DNA of 57,129 bases from Phycisphaerae bacterium (lineage in GTDB: Bacteria > Planctomycetota > Phycisphaerae > Sedimentisphaerales > Anaerohalosphaeraceae): contig JAAYCR010000072.1 in assembly GCA_012729675.1 (NCBI GenBank), forward strand, positions 1-57,129. Reading direction: 5' to 3'. The notes below the pieces were generated by a model. The model made no database searches and was not told the origin of the DNA. It saw only the letters and a list, made by a program, of their open reading frames with translations. This document shows positions 33,647 to 41,547 of the stretch, piece after piece (the stretch's first letter is position 1; each line of letters starts with the position of its first letter). Made by a program: the position numbers and the translations under genes.

Positions 33647-33666
33647 TCTCGTGTTCGGCGCTCGAT
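33613..33666 (-). terminator. Terminator of the xylanase gene, overlapping the end of lipB
   Basis: A perfect 14-bp stem (33619-33632 with 33653-33666, core ATCGAGCGCCGAAC) has a 20-base loop. On the minus strand it is followed by CTTTTTT. One arm lies within the last codons of lipB. Confidence 0.85.
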
Positions 33667-33679
33667 AAGTCAGTGTATG

Positions 33680-34900
33680 TTATTGCTGTGACGCTTCGGC
33701 AGCGACGCGAATGACCGCATCGAATGCCGGTTTGGGCTTGTTTTCCCCGTCGAACAACAGGGGGGTGCCGCGCGAGAGCCAGGAGACTGCGTCGTTGACG
33801 CCCCAGAACGTTACCATCTTGACCGAGTCCTTGTGCTTCACGAGCGCCCGGAAAAGATTCGTGTAGGCATTGGCCAGCCGTCGGTCGGCTTCGCTGACCA
33901 CGCCGCCCTCCGTACGATCGGCGGCGCCGGTAATGTCTGCACTGGTGGTTCGCTGGCCGCGCACGGACGCATTGACATCCAGTTCGGTGATGTGGATGGG
34001 AAGGCCCAGCGATGCCAGTTCCGTCAGGGTGCGGTCCATGGTTTCAAACGTCGTGGAGATGTTGATGTGCGTCTGTGTGCCGATGGCATGAATCGGAACT
34101 TTCTGCTCCTGAAGCTGCTTGACCAGTGTGAAAAGCTTTTGGCGTTTTCCCGGATTTTCCAGGCCATAGTCGTTGTAGCGGAGAATCGCATCCGGATCCG
34201 CTTCGTGGGCATACTCGAAGGCCTTGGCGATGAAGTCCGGGCCGATGATCTGCGTCCAGGGTGTGCTTCGCAGGACTTCGGAGCCGCCGTCAGCCAGCGC
34301 TTCGTTCACAACGTCCCAAACCTTGATTTTGCCCTTGTAACGCCCAACCACGGTGTGGATGTGCTCGCGCATCCGTTCCAGCAGTTGCTCGCGGGTCGCA
34401 CGGGGGCCGGTGTAAGCTCCGCCGCGCCGGCCGCCTTGACCCTGAGCGGGTGTTTCAAAAGGATCCGCCTGGAAAAGCCATGCGGGGACTTGGCTGTGCC
34501 AGAGCAGCGTGTGCCCGGCAATGTACAAGTCATTTTTCACGCCGAATTCAACATAGGCGTCAGCCGCAGGAAAATCATACCCGTCCTTACCCGGCTTGGG
34601 TTGGATCATCACCCACTTGAGGTCGTTTTCGTTGACGATCTGGTTGAAATGCTTCAAAACCACGGCAGTGTCCGACTTGACCTGCTCCAAGGTTCGGTTA
34701 ACATTGTCGGCCTTCACGTCAGTGCCCGTCGCGATGGGGCGGTTGATGGCCACGCCAATCATGAAATGGTCTTTATAGGCGTCCTTGAGTGTAGTGGGCT
34801 TGGCGGGCGTGCTGCTGCCGTATCCGCTTGTTGCGACAAGGCTCACTGCCAATGCAAATAAGCCCAGGCAAGAGCTGAAGAGGGAGTGTTGTGCTTTCAT
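33680..34900 (-). CDS. Secreted GH10 endo-1,4-beta-xylanase
   Basis: A 406-residue exported xylanase. The ATG at 34900 gives a signal peptide (MKAQHSLFSSCLGLFALAVSLVATSGYGSS); upstream codons do not. The GH10 barrel shows FNQIVNENDLKWVMIQPKPG, AGHTLLWHSQVPAWLF, acid/base Glu200 in VWDVVNEAL, ILRYNDYGLE, HAIGTQTHIN, nucleophile Glu306 in PIHITELDVN, and VTFWGVNDAVSWL. Residues 154-165 form a Gly/Arg-rich insert (GQGGRRGGAYTG) like those in the 13-20 kb glycan enzymes. It sits between lipB and lipA on the opposite strand, suggesting later insertion there. Confidence 0.95.
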   Translation of the reverse strand: MKAQHSLFSSCLGLFALAVSLVATSGYGSSTPAKPTTLKDAYKDHFMIGVAINRPIATGTDVKADNVNRTLEQVKSDTAVVLKHFNQIVNENDLKWVMIQPKPGKDGYDFPAADAYVEFGVKNDLYIAGHTLLWHSQVPAWLFQADPFETPAQGQGGRRGGAYTGPRATREQLLERMREHIHTVVGRYKGKIKVWDVVNEALADGGSEVLRSTPWTQIIGPDFIAKAFEYAHEADPDAILRYNDYGLENPGKRQKLFTLVKQLQEQKVPIHAIGTQTHINISTTFETMDRTLTELASLGLPIHITELDVNASVRGQRTTSADITGAADRTEGGVVSEADRRLANAYTNLFRALVKHKDSVKMVTFWGVNDAVSWLSRGTPLLFDGENKPKPAFDAVIRVAAEASQQ

Positions 34901-35088
34901 GTGTTTCGTTCCTTTCAAAATCGGTTTTGTTTTGTCCAAAACAGTTGTTATAGAGCCGTCATGGCGGCAAGGAAACATACCACCCGCTTGTCCATACGCT
35001 GACCACTATTAAACAGAACTCCTCAAGCCTTGTCAATAGGTTAATTCGTGAGCATTCCGGCAATCTTTCGATCCCTTGCTGTCAATTG

Positions 35089-35118
35089 GGCACAAGTGCA
35101 CCTTTGTGCACCAGTGCC
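35089..35118. promoter_or_regulatory. Operator-like dyad between xylanase and lipA
   Basis: GGCAC-AA-GTGCAC-CTTT-GTGCAC-CA-GTGCC, 30 bases with near-perfect symmetry and two GTGCAC palindromes. No T run follows on either strand, so it is not a terminator. It lies 188 bases upstream of the xylanase start and 206 upstream of lipA. The remaining 34901-35324 sequence holds no gene; a TATAAT at 35273-35278 could serve lipA. Confidence 0.45.
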
Positions 35119-35324
35119 GCAAAAAATTCCAAGCACTAAGCTCTAAATTCAAACAAATTCAAAACAGAAAAACCAAGGTCAAAAATAGCCGTTAAGTCTA
35201 TTGTATGCAATGTGTTATGTTGCCGTTTCTTAAATAACGTGCATAAAATAAAAGGATTTTTTAACAGCAGCCTGTATAATGGTACGCCGTGCAATTAAGG
35301 TTATTTGTGGCAAGAACAGTCATC

Positions 35325-36197
35325 ATGGAAAATAGCTCGTTCCAAACAGATAATAACATCCGACGGCTTCCGCCGTGGCTGAAGCGGCGGATCGGGTCGG
35401 GGGAAACATTCCAGCATACGCATAACACGCTGGAAGTTCACGGCTTGCAGACCATCTGCACGAACGCCAATTGTCCCAATCGGGGCGACTGCTGGAGCCG
35501 GGGGACGGCGACGGTTTTGATTCTGGGCAACATTTGTACCCGAAACTGCCGTTTTTGTTCCGTCGGGCACGGAAAGCCGCTGCCGCCCGATACCACCGAG
35601 GCGGAGCGTGTCGCACAGATGGCCAAAGAGATGGGTTTAAAGTACCTGGTTGTCACAAGTGTGGATCGAGACGACCTGGCCGACGGCGGGGCGGGTCATT
35701 TTCGGGATGTTATATTGCGGTGTCGTCAGGTCGTGCCGGAGTTGGGGGTTGAGCTGCTGGTGCCGGATTTTCGCGATTGTCAGGACACGGCGATTGCGAT
35801 TCTGGCCGAGGCCCGGCCGTTCGTGTTCGGGCACAACGTCGAGACCGTGCCATCGCTGTACAGTACCGCCCGGCCCGGCGGCGACTACGGGCGCTCGCTG
35901 GAACTGTTGCGGAAAGCCAAAGCCGCTTGGCCAGAAATCCAGACAAAATCGTCCCTGATGCTCGGCTTGGGCGAGGCCGACGACGAGTTGATGGCAGTTC
36001 TTAAGGACTTACGCGGCGTCGGGTGCGACCGCGTCTCCCTCGGCCAATACCTGCGGCCCAGCAAGGAGTCGCTGGAGGTCGTGAACTACGTAACGCCCGA
36101 TAAATTCGACTGGTGGGCACAGCAGGCCCGCAGTCTGGGCTTTAGCTGGGTGATGAGCAGCCCGTTTACACGAAGCTCGTATCATGCGGAGGAGTGA
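35325..36197 (+). CDS. lipA: Lipoyl synthase
   Basis: A 290-residue radical-SAM lipoyl synthase that inserts two sulfurs into octanoyl groups made by LipB. The auxiliary 4Fe-4S Cys motif is CTNANCPNRGDC (C-x4-C-x5-C). The radical-SAM motif is CTRNCRFC (C-x3-C-x2-C). The C-terminal Ser ligand is in RSSYHAEE. The ATG at 35325 (MENSSFQ) is favoured over the longer frame because the upstream 12 residues lack family similarity. The ribosome binding site is poor. Confidence 0.96.
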   Translation: MENSSFQTDNNIRRLPPWLKRRIGSGETFQHTHNTLEVHGLQTICTNANCPNRGDCWSRGTATVLILGNICTRNCRFCSVGHGKPLPPDTTEAERVAQMAKEMGLKYLVVTSVDRDDLADGGAGHFRDVILRCRQVVPELGVELLVPDFRDCQDTAIAILAEARPFVFGHNVETVPSLYSTARPGGDYGRSLELLRKAKAAWPEIQTKSSLMLGLGEADDELMAVLKDLRGVGCDRVSLGQYLRPSKESLEVVNYVTPDKFDWWAQQARSLGFSWVMSSPFTRSSYHAEE

Positions 36198-36211
36198 GAG
36201 TACTTTGTGGG

Positions 36212-36239
36212 TTCGTAGTTCGTAGTTCGTAGTTTTGAG
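36212..36239. repeat. Heptad repeat (TTCGTAG type)
   Basis: TTCGTAG three times, then TTTTGAG: four exact 7-base steps just past the lipA stop. The same units recur at 44086-44127 and 49061-49095. Confidence 0.85.
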
Positions 36240-36372
36240 TTGACTGGGGCTTGTTTTTATAGGACGCATGCTTCTGTTTTTATCGCGATTTTTCGCCCGC
36301 CACCGACAATGTATCTTATACTATAGGTGAAGCAGCAATGCTTTTGTCCTACATTTTTTATGGGGGTACATT

Positions 36373-37836
36373 ATGAAACGGTATGACAAAACACGAAAAC
36401 GCAGCGGTATGGCGCTGTTTGCGACTCTGATTTTTATCGCGGTGTTTATGGCGATGGCCGTGGGGATGATGAGTATGTCGTCGCACAATGTGATCGCCTC
36501 GAGCAATCTGCAGACCGTCAATGCCACCCGCTCAACCGCCGAGTCCGGCCTGGAAGTGGTGCGGTACTGGCTCAGTCAGGTTTCTGCCACAAACGGAAAT
36601 GTGTATAGCGATACAATTGACGAGTTGGAAAATATTCTCCTTGACGCCGAAATCGCTTATGTGCCCGTCATCGACGCCGACGGACACCGGGTCCTGCGCA
36701 TCGGCCCCGTTCCTCTGGATCAAGTGCAAAGCCGGAGTTTTGAGGCGATTGTCAAACCCGAATATGAAATGACCGACGTTGATATCACGGTCACAGTCAA
36801 GGGCAACCTCCAGGGGCAGTCCGGACAATTCTCCCGCGCCATGCTGGTCGGCTACAAAGCCGAGTCCGAAACTGTCGCAAGCCCTTACAACTGGTTCGAT
36901 TTCGGTGTGGCCAGCAAAGGACCTTTGAGTTTGAAAGCCCTTGAGATTACTGCGGTCGAAGAGCAAAACGGCATTGATGTTAAGGTCGGCGCAGACGCTT
37001 ATATTGAAAGCATGTTTACCAATGCCGCACTGAATATTAAAAACGCTAAAATCTCCGGCAATGTCAAAATCGTCAATCCTGATGCGACCGTCAGTTGGAG
37101 CGGCGGACAAAGCAGCATCGGCGGCGAAAAAGATAAAAACACCGCCCTGGCCAACCATGTTGAAAGGGGTGTGGCCCCCGTGGAGTTCCCCGTTCCCAAT
37201 CCCGGACACTTCGAGCAGTATGTCAACGGCATCACCATTGACAGTTCTAATGCTGGCAGCTACAGCACCAATGTTACGCTGGACAATGTGCGCATCGCCG
37301 CAGGGACCAATCCCAAGTTCACGGGCAATGTCACCGTCCGCGGCGTGATGTATATCGAACAGCCCAACGTCGTGGAATTCGGCGGAAATGCCGATATCGC
37401 CGGCGTAATCATCGGCGACGGCGACATAACAGACAACTCCGGAACCAATCAGGTCAAATTTACCGGGACCGTCAACAGTTCCAGTGTTACGCAACTGCCT
37501 TCGGATTCGAAGTTTGACGGCATCCGCGACGAATACGGCACCTTCCTGATGGCGCCCGGCTTTGCGGTGTCGTTCGGAGGCAACTTCGGCACACTCAACG
37601 GCTGCATCGTCGCCAACGGCGTCAAGACGTACGGCAACGCCGGCGGCACGATTGCCGGATCGATTTTGAACTTCTCCGACGAACCTATGCTGCTGGAAGG
37701 TAAGGATCTGCTGTTCCGCAAATCCGGCGTCGCCAATATCCCTCCTCATCTGCAAACGCAGAACAACACCTACTGGTCATTCGCCTACAACAGCACGGCC
37801 TACCGGGAGGGGATCGACTTGTGGCCTGAAGAATAA
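36373..37836 (+). CDS. PilX-like envelope protein, copy 1
   Basis: A 487-residue protein with a short basic N-terminus and one membrane helix (KRSGMALFATLIFIAVFMAMAVGMMSMSSHNVIASSN, about 11-46), as in PilX-type minor pseudopilins and planctomycete DUF7305-like proteins. The body (about 200-450) is rich in short beta turns with Asn, Gly and Val (GNVTVRGVMYIEQPNVVEFGGNADIAGVIIGDGDITD), suggesting a beta-helix exposed outside. GGGGGTAC precedes the ATG. A longer paralogue follows after 57 bases. It is probably part of a type IV pilus-like or surface assembly; the pilus motor genes are not here. Confidence 0.75.
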   Translation: MKRYDKTRKRSGMALFATLIFIAVFMAMAVGMMSMSSHNVIASSNLQTVNATRSTAESGLEVVRYWLSQVSATNGNVYSDTIDELENILLDAEIAYVPVIDADGHRVLRIGPVPLDQVQSRSFEAIVKPEYEMTDVDITVTVKGNLQGQSGQFSRAMLVGYKAESETVASPYNWFDFGVASKGPLSLKALEITAVEEQNGIDVKVGADAYIESMFTNAALNIKNAKISGNVKIVNPDATVSWSGGQSSIGGEKDKNTALANHVERGVAPVEFPVPNPGHFEQYVNGITIDSSNAGSYSTNVTLDNVRIAAGTNPKFTGNVTVRGVMYIEQPNVVEFGGNADIAGVIIGDGDITDNSGTNQVKFTGTVNSSSVTQLPSDSKFDGIRDEYGTFLMAPGFAVSFGGNFGTLNGCIVANGVKTYGNAGGTIAGSILNFSDEPMLLEGKDLLFRKSGVANIPPHLQTQNNTYWSFAYNSTAYREGIDLWPEE

Positions 37837-37893
37837 CAGCACACAAATAGTCGTCTTTGGGCAAAGACAACTATTTCAAGAAAGGAGCTTATC

Positions 37894-39744
37894 ATGTGTT
37901 CGGCAGCTTATGTAAGTGCGGTCTCTCAACACAAAAAACGAAACGGCATCGCGATGTTCGCGGCGCTGATCTTTATCATGGTCTTTATGGCCATGGCGGC
38001 GGGATTGATGTCGATGTCTGCGACAAATCTGCAATCCGCCGACAACCATCGCAATGCCAACGCGGCGCTGAACGCGGCGCTGTCGGGGCTGGAAGTGGCC
38101 AAATACCAGATTCTTCAGGCCCCCGTGATCGAGACGTTTACCAACACGGTCTCGGTGGAAGACGCCGACCGGATGTGGCACGGGCATAACGGTCAGGGCG
38201 GCCTGTACGGACGGCTGCTGGCCGCCAATCTCGGCGGGCAATCGCCCGGCAAGGCCAACTTCAGCGGCGGGCAGGAAATCAAGACCGGCCGCGCCAAGGC
38301 TGGACGAGGCAACGGTCCCGTAAACGCTCAGGGCAACGCATGGGCATGGGGGTGGAGACGGCGTGAAAATGCGTCCTTTCAGCTTCGGTTTTTGCGTTAC
38401 GATGACGACCCTTTTACTATCTATGTCCAATCTATCGGCGACGATGACGGGCAGATTACTCGTACCGTTCAGATGCAATGGAAGATTGCCAAGAAGTCCA
38501 AAGTGCTGGAATATGCCGTCGCCAGCCGCGGGCGTATCTGGCTGGACGAGGGCAGCGTCGTTCACGGGCCTTTGTACAGTACGTGGAACCGGCCTGAAAT
38601 CGGACCCGGTATCGAGACCTCGCCCGGCACGGAAGTTCACGGCACGATCAACACTCCCATCACGGTGGACGATGTTGAGGCCAACAACATCCAGATGGAA
38701 ACGCTCGGCGACAACGGCAATCCTATGTTCCACTTTGGCGTGGACGCTTATGATCTTGACGGCAATCCCGCTTTCGGAACATACGGCCCCGTGGACGATA
38801 ACGGCTATCTGTTGGACACGGCGCTGAACCCTGTCTTCGATGAAAATGGCAATCGCATCGCACAGGATTTTGCAAATCGCTATTACAGCGAAGAAGACTA
38901 CGCCAAGGGCTATCACGAGAATATCAATTACGATGTGCCTTTCACCAACGACATGGAAGGCATGCGGCCCGAAGACTACGACACCAGCAATTACAAAGCA
39001 ATGTGCAGCACCATCGGCTCTTACGACCGGACGGTCACCGAATATTTCCCCTACGCCGAAGGCAATTACAGCCAGCCCAAAAGCAGTTCAAGCTTTAAAT
39101 ATACGCGCCGCGTTTATGAAAACAGGACATTCTCAAATGTCAGTGTACCTCAGGGACAGCACGCTCTCTTCAAAAACTGCACATTTGAAAATATTTTGTT
39201 CATTGAAGCCAGAACCAACTACAATACCAATATCAACACGAATTACAGCCAAACCAACAATATCCGTTTTGAGGACTGTACGTTCAACGGGGTTATTGTT
39301 ACCGACGTGCCCAGCAGTACGAATCACTACAGTTGGTGGATGCGTAATTCGCTGACCTTTACCGGCGAATCGATATTTGAAAACACTTCAAGCATTCAGG
39401 AAGCGACGTTGCTTGCCCCCAATTTCAACATCAACATCGGCAGTACCGCACAGGTCGGCGACACCAGCAACAACATCATCAAAGGTGCCCTCGTCGGCGG
39501 CATTGTGGATGTCTATGGCAACGCTGAAATCCACGGCACAATCATCTCCATGTACGACACCAGCGCCTTTACAAACGGATATATCACCAACATCGGCGAC
39601 CTTGAGGACGGCGGCAGCGAAAGCAACGGAAATATCGAGGGTCAGATCACCATTATACCCGATCCCTCACAGCTTTTGCCCAGCGGCATCAAGTCGCCCG
39701 TGGTCTTTGTGTCCGACCGGTTCTCGTATGTCGAAGTGCGATAA
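37894..39744 (+). CDS. PilX-like envelope protein, copy 2
   Basis: A 616-residue paralogue of the preceding protein, with a matching N-terminal helix (KKRNGIAMFAALIFIMVFMAMAAGLMSMSATNLQSADNHRNANAALNAALSGLEVAKYQ). The body is again beta-rich, with right-handed-helix-like strings (NVSVPQGQHALFKNCTFENILFIEARTNYNTN, NIRFEDCTFNGVIVTDVP). GAAAGGAGC precedes the ATG. The N-terminal 17 residues before the helix are unusual in length, so an internal start is possible. It is co-transcribed with copy 1 and the small secreted protein. Confidence 0.75.
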   Translation: MCSAAYVSAVSQHKKRNGIAMFAALIFIMVFMAMAAGLMSMSATNLQSADNHRNANAALNAALSGLEVAKYQILQAPVIETFTNTVSVEDADRMWHGHNGQGGLYGRLLAANLGGQSPGKANFSGGQEIKTGRAKAGRGNGPVNAQGNAWAWGWRRRENASFQLRFLRYDDDPFTIYVQSIGDDDGQITRTVQMQWKIAKKSKVLEYAVASRGRIWLDEGSVVHGPLYSTWNRPEIGPGIETSPGTEVHGTINTPITVDDVEANNIQMETLGDNGNPMFHFGVDAYDLDGNPAFGTYGPVDDNGYLLDTALNPVFDENGNRIAQDFANRYYSEEDYAKGYHENINYDVPFTNDMEGMRPEDYDTSNYKAMCSTIGSYDRTVTEYFPYAEGNYSQPKSSSSFKYTRRVYENRTFSNVSVPQGQHALFKNCTFENILFIEARTNYNTNINTNYSQTNNIRFEDCTFNGVIVTDVPSSTNHYSWWMRNSLTFTGESIFENTSSIQEATLLAPNFNINIGSTAQVGDTSNNIIKGALVGGIVDVYGNAEIHGTIISMYDTSAFTNGYITNIGDLEDGGSESNGNIEGQITIIPDPSQLLPSGIKSPVVFVSDRFSYVEVR

Positions 39745-39793
39745 GAAAACGTAAAAATGCAGATAACAACGGCTATTTGAAAGGAAATACACA

Positions 39794-40012
39794 ATGAAAA
39801 CGACATGGTTATTATTGGCGATGCTGACGGCTCTGTTAAGTCTGTCGGTTTCGGTGGTACGGGTTGAGGCGGCCGGGCTGGAACTGTCGGGCGCGTCGGC
39901 AATGGACGACAGCGGCGAGCCTGCCAATCCTCCTACGGAAGTGTTTCCTTCGACGTTTTGCCAAGACGACGGTTCAGGCGAGCCTGCACCTCTCGAACTT
40001 CCTCTGGAATAG
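39794..40012 (+). CDS. Small secreted acidic protein (72 aa)
   Basis: The signal peptide (MKTTWLLLAMLTALLSLSVSVVRVEA) is followed by a short acidic, Pro/Ser-rich region (LSGASAMDDSGEPANPPTEVFPSTFCQDDGSGEPAPLELPLE) that contains two copies of DxSGEPA. AAAGGAAA precedes the ATG. It lies 49 bases after the second PilX-like gene and before a strong terminator, so it ends that operon. It stops with TAG. I do not recognise a family. Confidence 0.65.
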   Translation: MKTTWLLLAMLTALLSLSVSVVRVEAAGLELSGASAMDDSGEPANPPTEVFPSTFCQDDGSGEPAPLELPLE

Positions 40013-40029
40013 CACCCGTGATGTCACAC

Positions 40030-40070
40030 CGCCCATGCGGCCCCATTGGCCGGTATGGGCGTTTTTTTTT
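40030..40070 (+). terminator. Terminator of the PilX-like operon
   Basis: CGCCCAT (40030-40036) pairs with ATGGGCG (40055-40061), enclosing an inner GGCC-containing stem. Nine T residues follow. Confidence 0.93.
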
Positions 40071-40098
40071 GCACAGCCGGTTCACATCCGGTTTTGTC

Positions 40099-40126
40099 TT
40101 GATATTTTTCTCTGCGCCGGTATCAT
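40099..40126 (+). promoter_or_regulatory. Promoter of the methyltransferase gene
   Basis: TTGATA (40099-40104) and TATCAT (40121-40126) with a 16-bp spacer end six bases before the start codon, so the message would be nearly leaderless. Confidence 0.5.
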
Positions 40127-40132
40127 ACGGCG

Positions 40133-41203
40133 ATGGACACCTACAAAAACAAGATTATCGCCGGCGATTGTATTGAATTGTTAAGCAAGGCCAAAGAGCC
40201 GTTTGCGGACTTGGTGTTTGCCGATCCGCCGTTCAATATCGGGTATCAGTACGACAAATATCACGACAAGGTCGAGAAGAATAATTACCTGGCGTGGACA
40301 AAGGACTGGATGGCGGCGTGTGTGAGGGTGCTTAAGCCGCACGGGTCGTTCTTTATCGCCATCGGGGATGAGTATGCCGCCCACGTGCGGCTCATCGGCG
40401 AAGAATTGGGGCTGACGCTGCGCAACTGGATCATCTGGCACTACACCTTCGGCCAGCAGACAAAAGCTAAATTTGCCCGTTCACATGCTCATATTTTTTA
40501 TTTTGTCAAAGATGAGAAAAATTTCACCTTTAATGACGATGAAGTTCGGGTCATCTCTGACAGACAAAAGATATATAAAGACAAAAGGGCAAATCCTTTT
40601 GGTAAACTTCCCGATGATGTCTGGAATGAATTCCCCAGAGTTTGTGGTACATTTGATGAACGTGAAGGTTGGCATCCATGTCAAATGCCGGAAAGTCTAT
40701 TGGCAAGAATCATTAGGGCATCGACAATGGTTGGAGATCGGGTATTAGACCCATTCAGTGGTTCAGGTACGACCTGTGTTGTTGCATCAAAGCTGAAACG
40801 CACCTATACAGGGATTGACATCTCTCCTCATTATGTAGAAGAAGCTAAAAAGCGAATCAGAATTTCTGTTGATGAACCAATCGCCGGAGAAGTCCCTCTC
40901 AAATGGAATAGCCATTTTGACTCAGAGCTAAAGTGGCTTTATCATGAAAACAAAATTACAACCGATGAGCTGGAAGAAAACGATATTTTGTCAGGCTTAT
41001 TTGCGAATAAATTCAATCTAAGGGTAGGTACACTCGATACACCATATTTACCAAAGGACATCCTTAAGCGTCTTGTCTATCTCCGAAAAGGTGCAAAATT
41101 AGGTCCATTGCAAAGAAATAATAAAAAAACCTCAATTTCGAAGGAGAAACAAAATGGAAAAGTGGTGTCAGGAAGAGATCGATGCTCTTGTAAAACTGTA
41201 TGA
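40133..41203 (+). CDS. DNA methyltransferase, amino-methylating (N4/N6) type, mosaic gene
   Basis: A 356-residue site-specific DNA methyltransferase of the beta arrangement. Catalytic motif IV (DPPFN, residue 31) comes first, then SFFIAIGDEYAA, and the SAM-binding motif I (DPFSGSGTT near 206) comes late. The DPPF motif fits adenine-N6 or cytosine-N4 methylation. The C-terminal 110 residues are Lys/Asn-rich and may be a specificity region. Base use changes within the gene: the first ~325 bases resemble the host, while from about 40465 onward the DNA is visibly AT-rich. It overlaps the next small gene by 50 bases. No restriction enzyme is recognised, so it could be solitary or a regulator. Confidence 0.9.
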   Translation: MDTYKNKIIAGDCIELLSKAKEPFADLVFADPPFNIGYQYDKYHDKVEKNNYLAWTKDWMAACVRVLKPHGSFFIAIGDEYAAHVRLIGEELGLTLRNWIIWHYTFGQQTKAKFARSHAHIFYFVKDEKNFTFNDDEVRVISDRQKIYKDKRANPFGKLPDDVWNEFPRVCGTFDEREGWHPCQMPESLLARIIRASTMVGDRVLDPFSGSGTTCVVASKLKRTYTGIDISPHYVEEAKKRIRISVDEPIAGEVPLKWNSHFDSELKWLYHENKITTDELEENDILSGLFANKFNLRVGTLDTPYLPKDILKRLVYLRKGAKLGPLQRNNKKTSISKEKQNGKVVSGRDRCSCKTV

Positions 41204-41372
41204 AAATAATGATATACCAAGCGATTCTTTAATTAAGGATAAAATCGCTCTGTCGAGGTTTTCTGCTTCATTCAACGATGAATTTAAAAACAAACCTCGA
41301 ACAGAAAAGGAAATTGCCGGCAAGCTTTTAGGTCTTCGAAAAAGTGGTAGATTGCCCCGCTTGCGGCGCTGA
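41154..41372 (+). CDS. Small protein overlapping the methyltransferase 3' end
   Basis: A 72-residue basic protein (MEKWCQEEIDALVKLYENNDIPSDSLIKDKIALSRFSASFNDEFKNKPRTEKEIAGKLLGLRKSGRLPRLRR). It is overlapped by 50 bases by the methyltransferase and led by AAGGAG. The EEIDALVKLY..RTEKEIAGKLLGLRKSGRLPR pattern resembles Myb/SANT-like small regulators near restriction-modification genes. Its last few codons cross back into GC-rich DNA, where the tail is probably not native. It might be a control or specificity protein; I do not recognise a family. Confidence 0.55.
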   Translation: MEKWCQEEIDALVKLYENNDIPSDSLIKDKIALSRFSASFNDEFKNKPRTEKEIAGKLLGLRKSGRLPRLRR

Positions 41373-41419
41373 TAAAAGAAGCCCTCAAGGAATTTCTGGC
41401 CTGGCGCATCGGCCAATAA
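41345..41419 (+). pseudogene. Residual C-terminal coding end of a replaced gene
   Basis: In another frame the GC-rich stretch reads APLAALIKEALKEFLAWRIGQ and then TAA, a coherent C-terminal helix without a start of its own. It looks like the 3' end of the original gene left where the AT-rich methyltransferase segment joins host-like DNA. Confidence 0.4.
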
Positions 41420-41547
41420 AGAGCGGAATGAAAGAAAACAAAAGCGCCGCCGCGCAAGCTGCCCGATCATGCGTTGTTTGATGGGTATCGCCATCCGGTG
41501 GCTTGCGCCGCTGGGCTTTTGTTATGTGCACTCCATTTTGCCTGTGT

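Noticed and set aside
33613-33666. Terminator of lipB on the plus strand
   Set aside because: The T run follows the hairpin only on the minus strand, so it serves the xylanase; the plus strand lacks a T tract after the stem.
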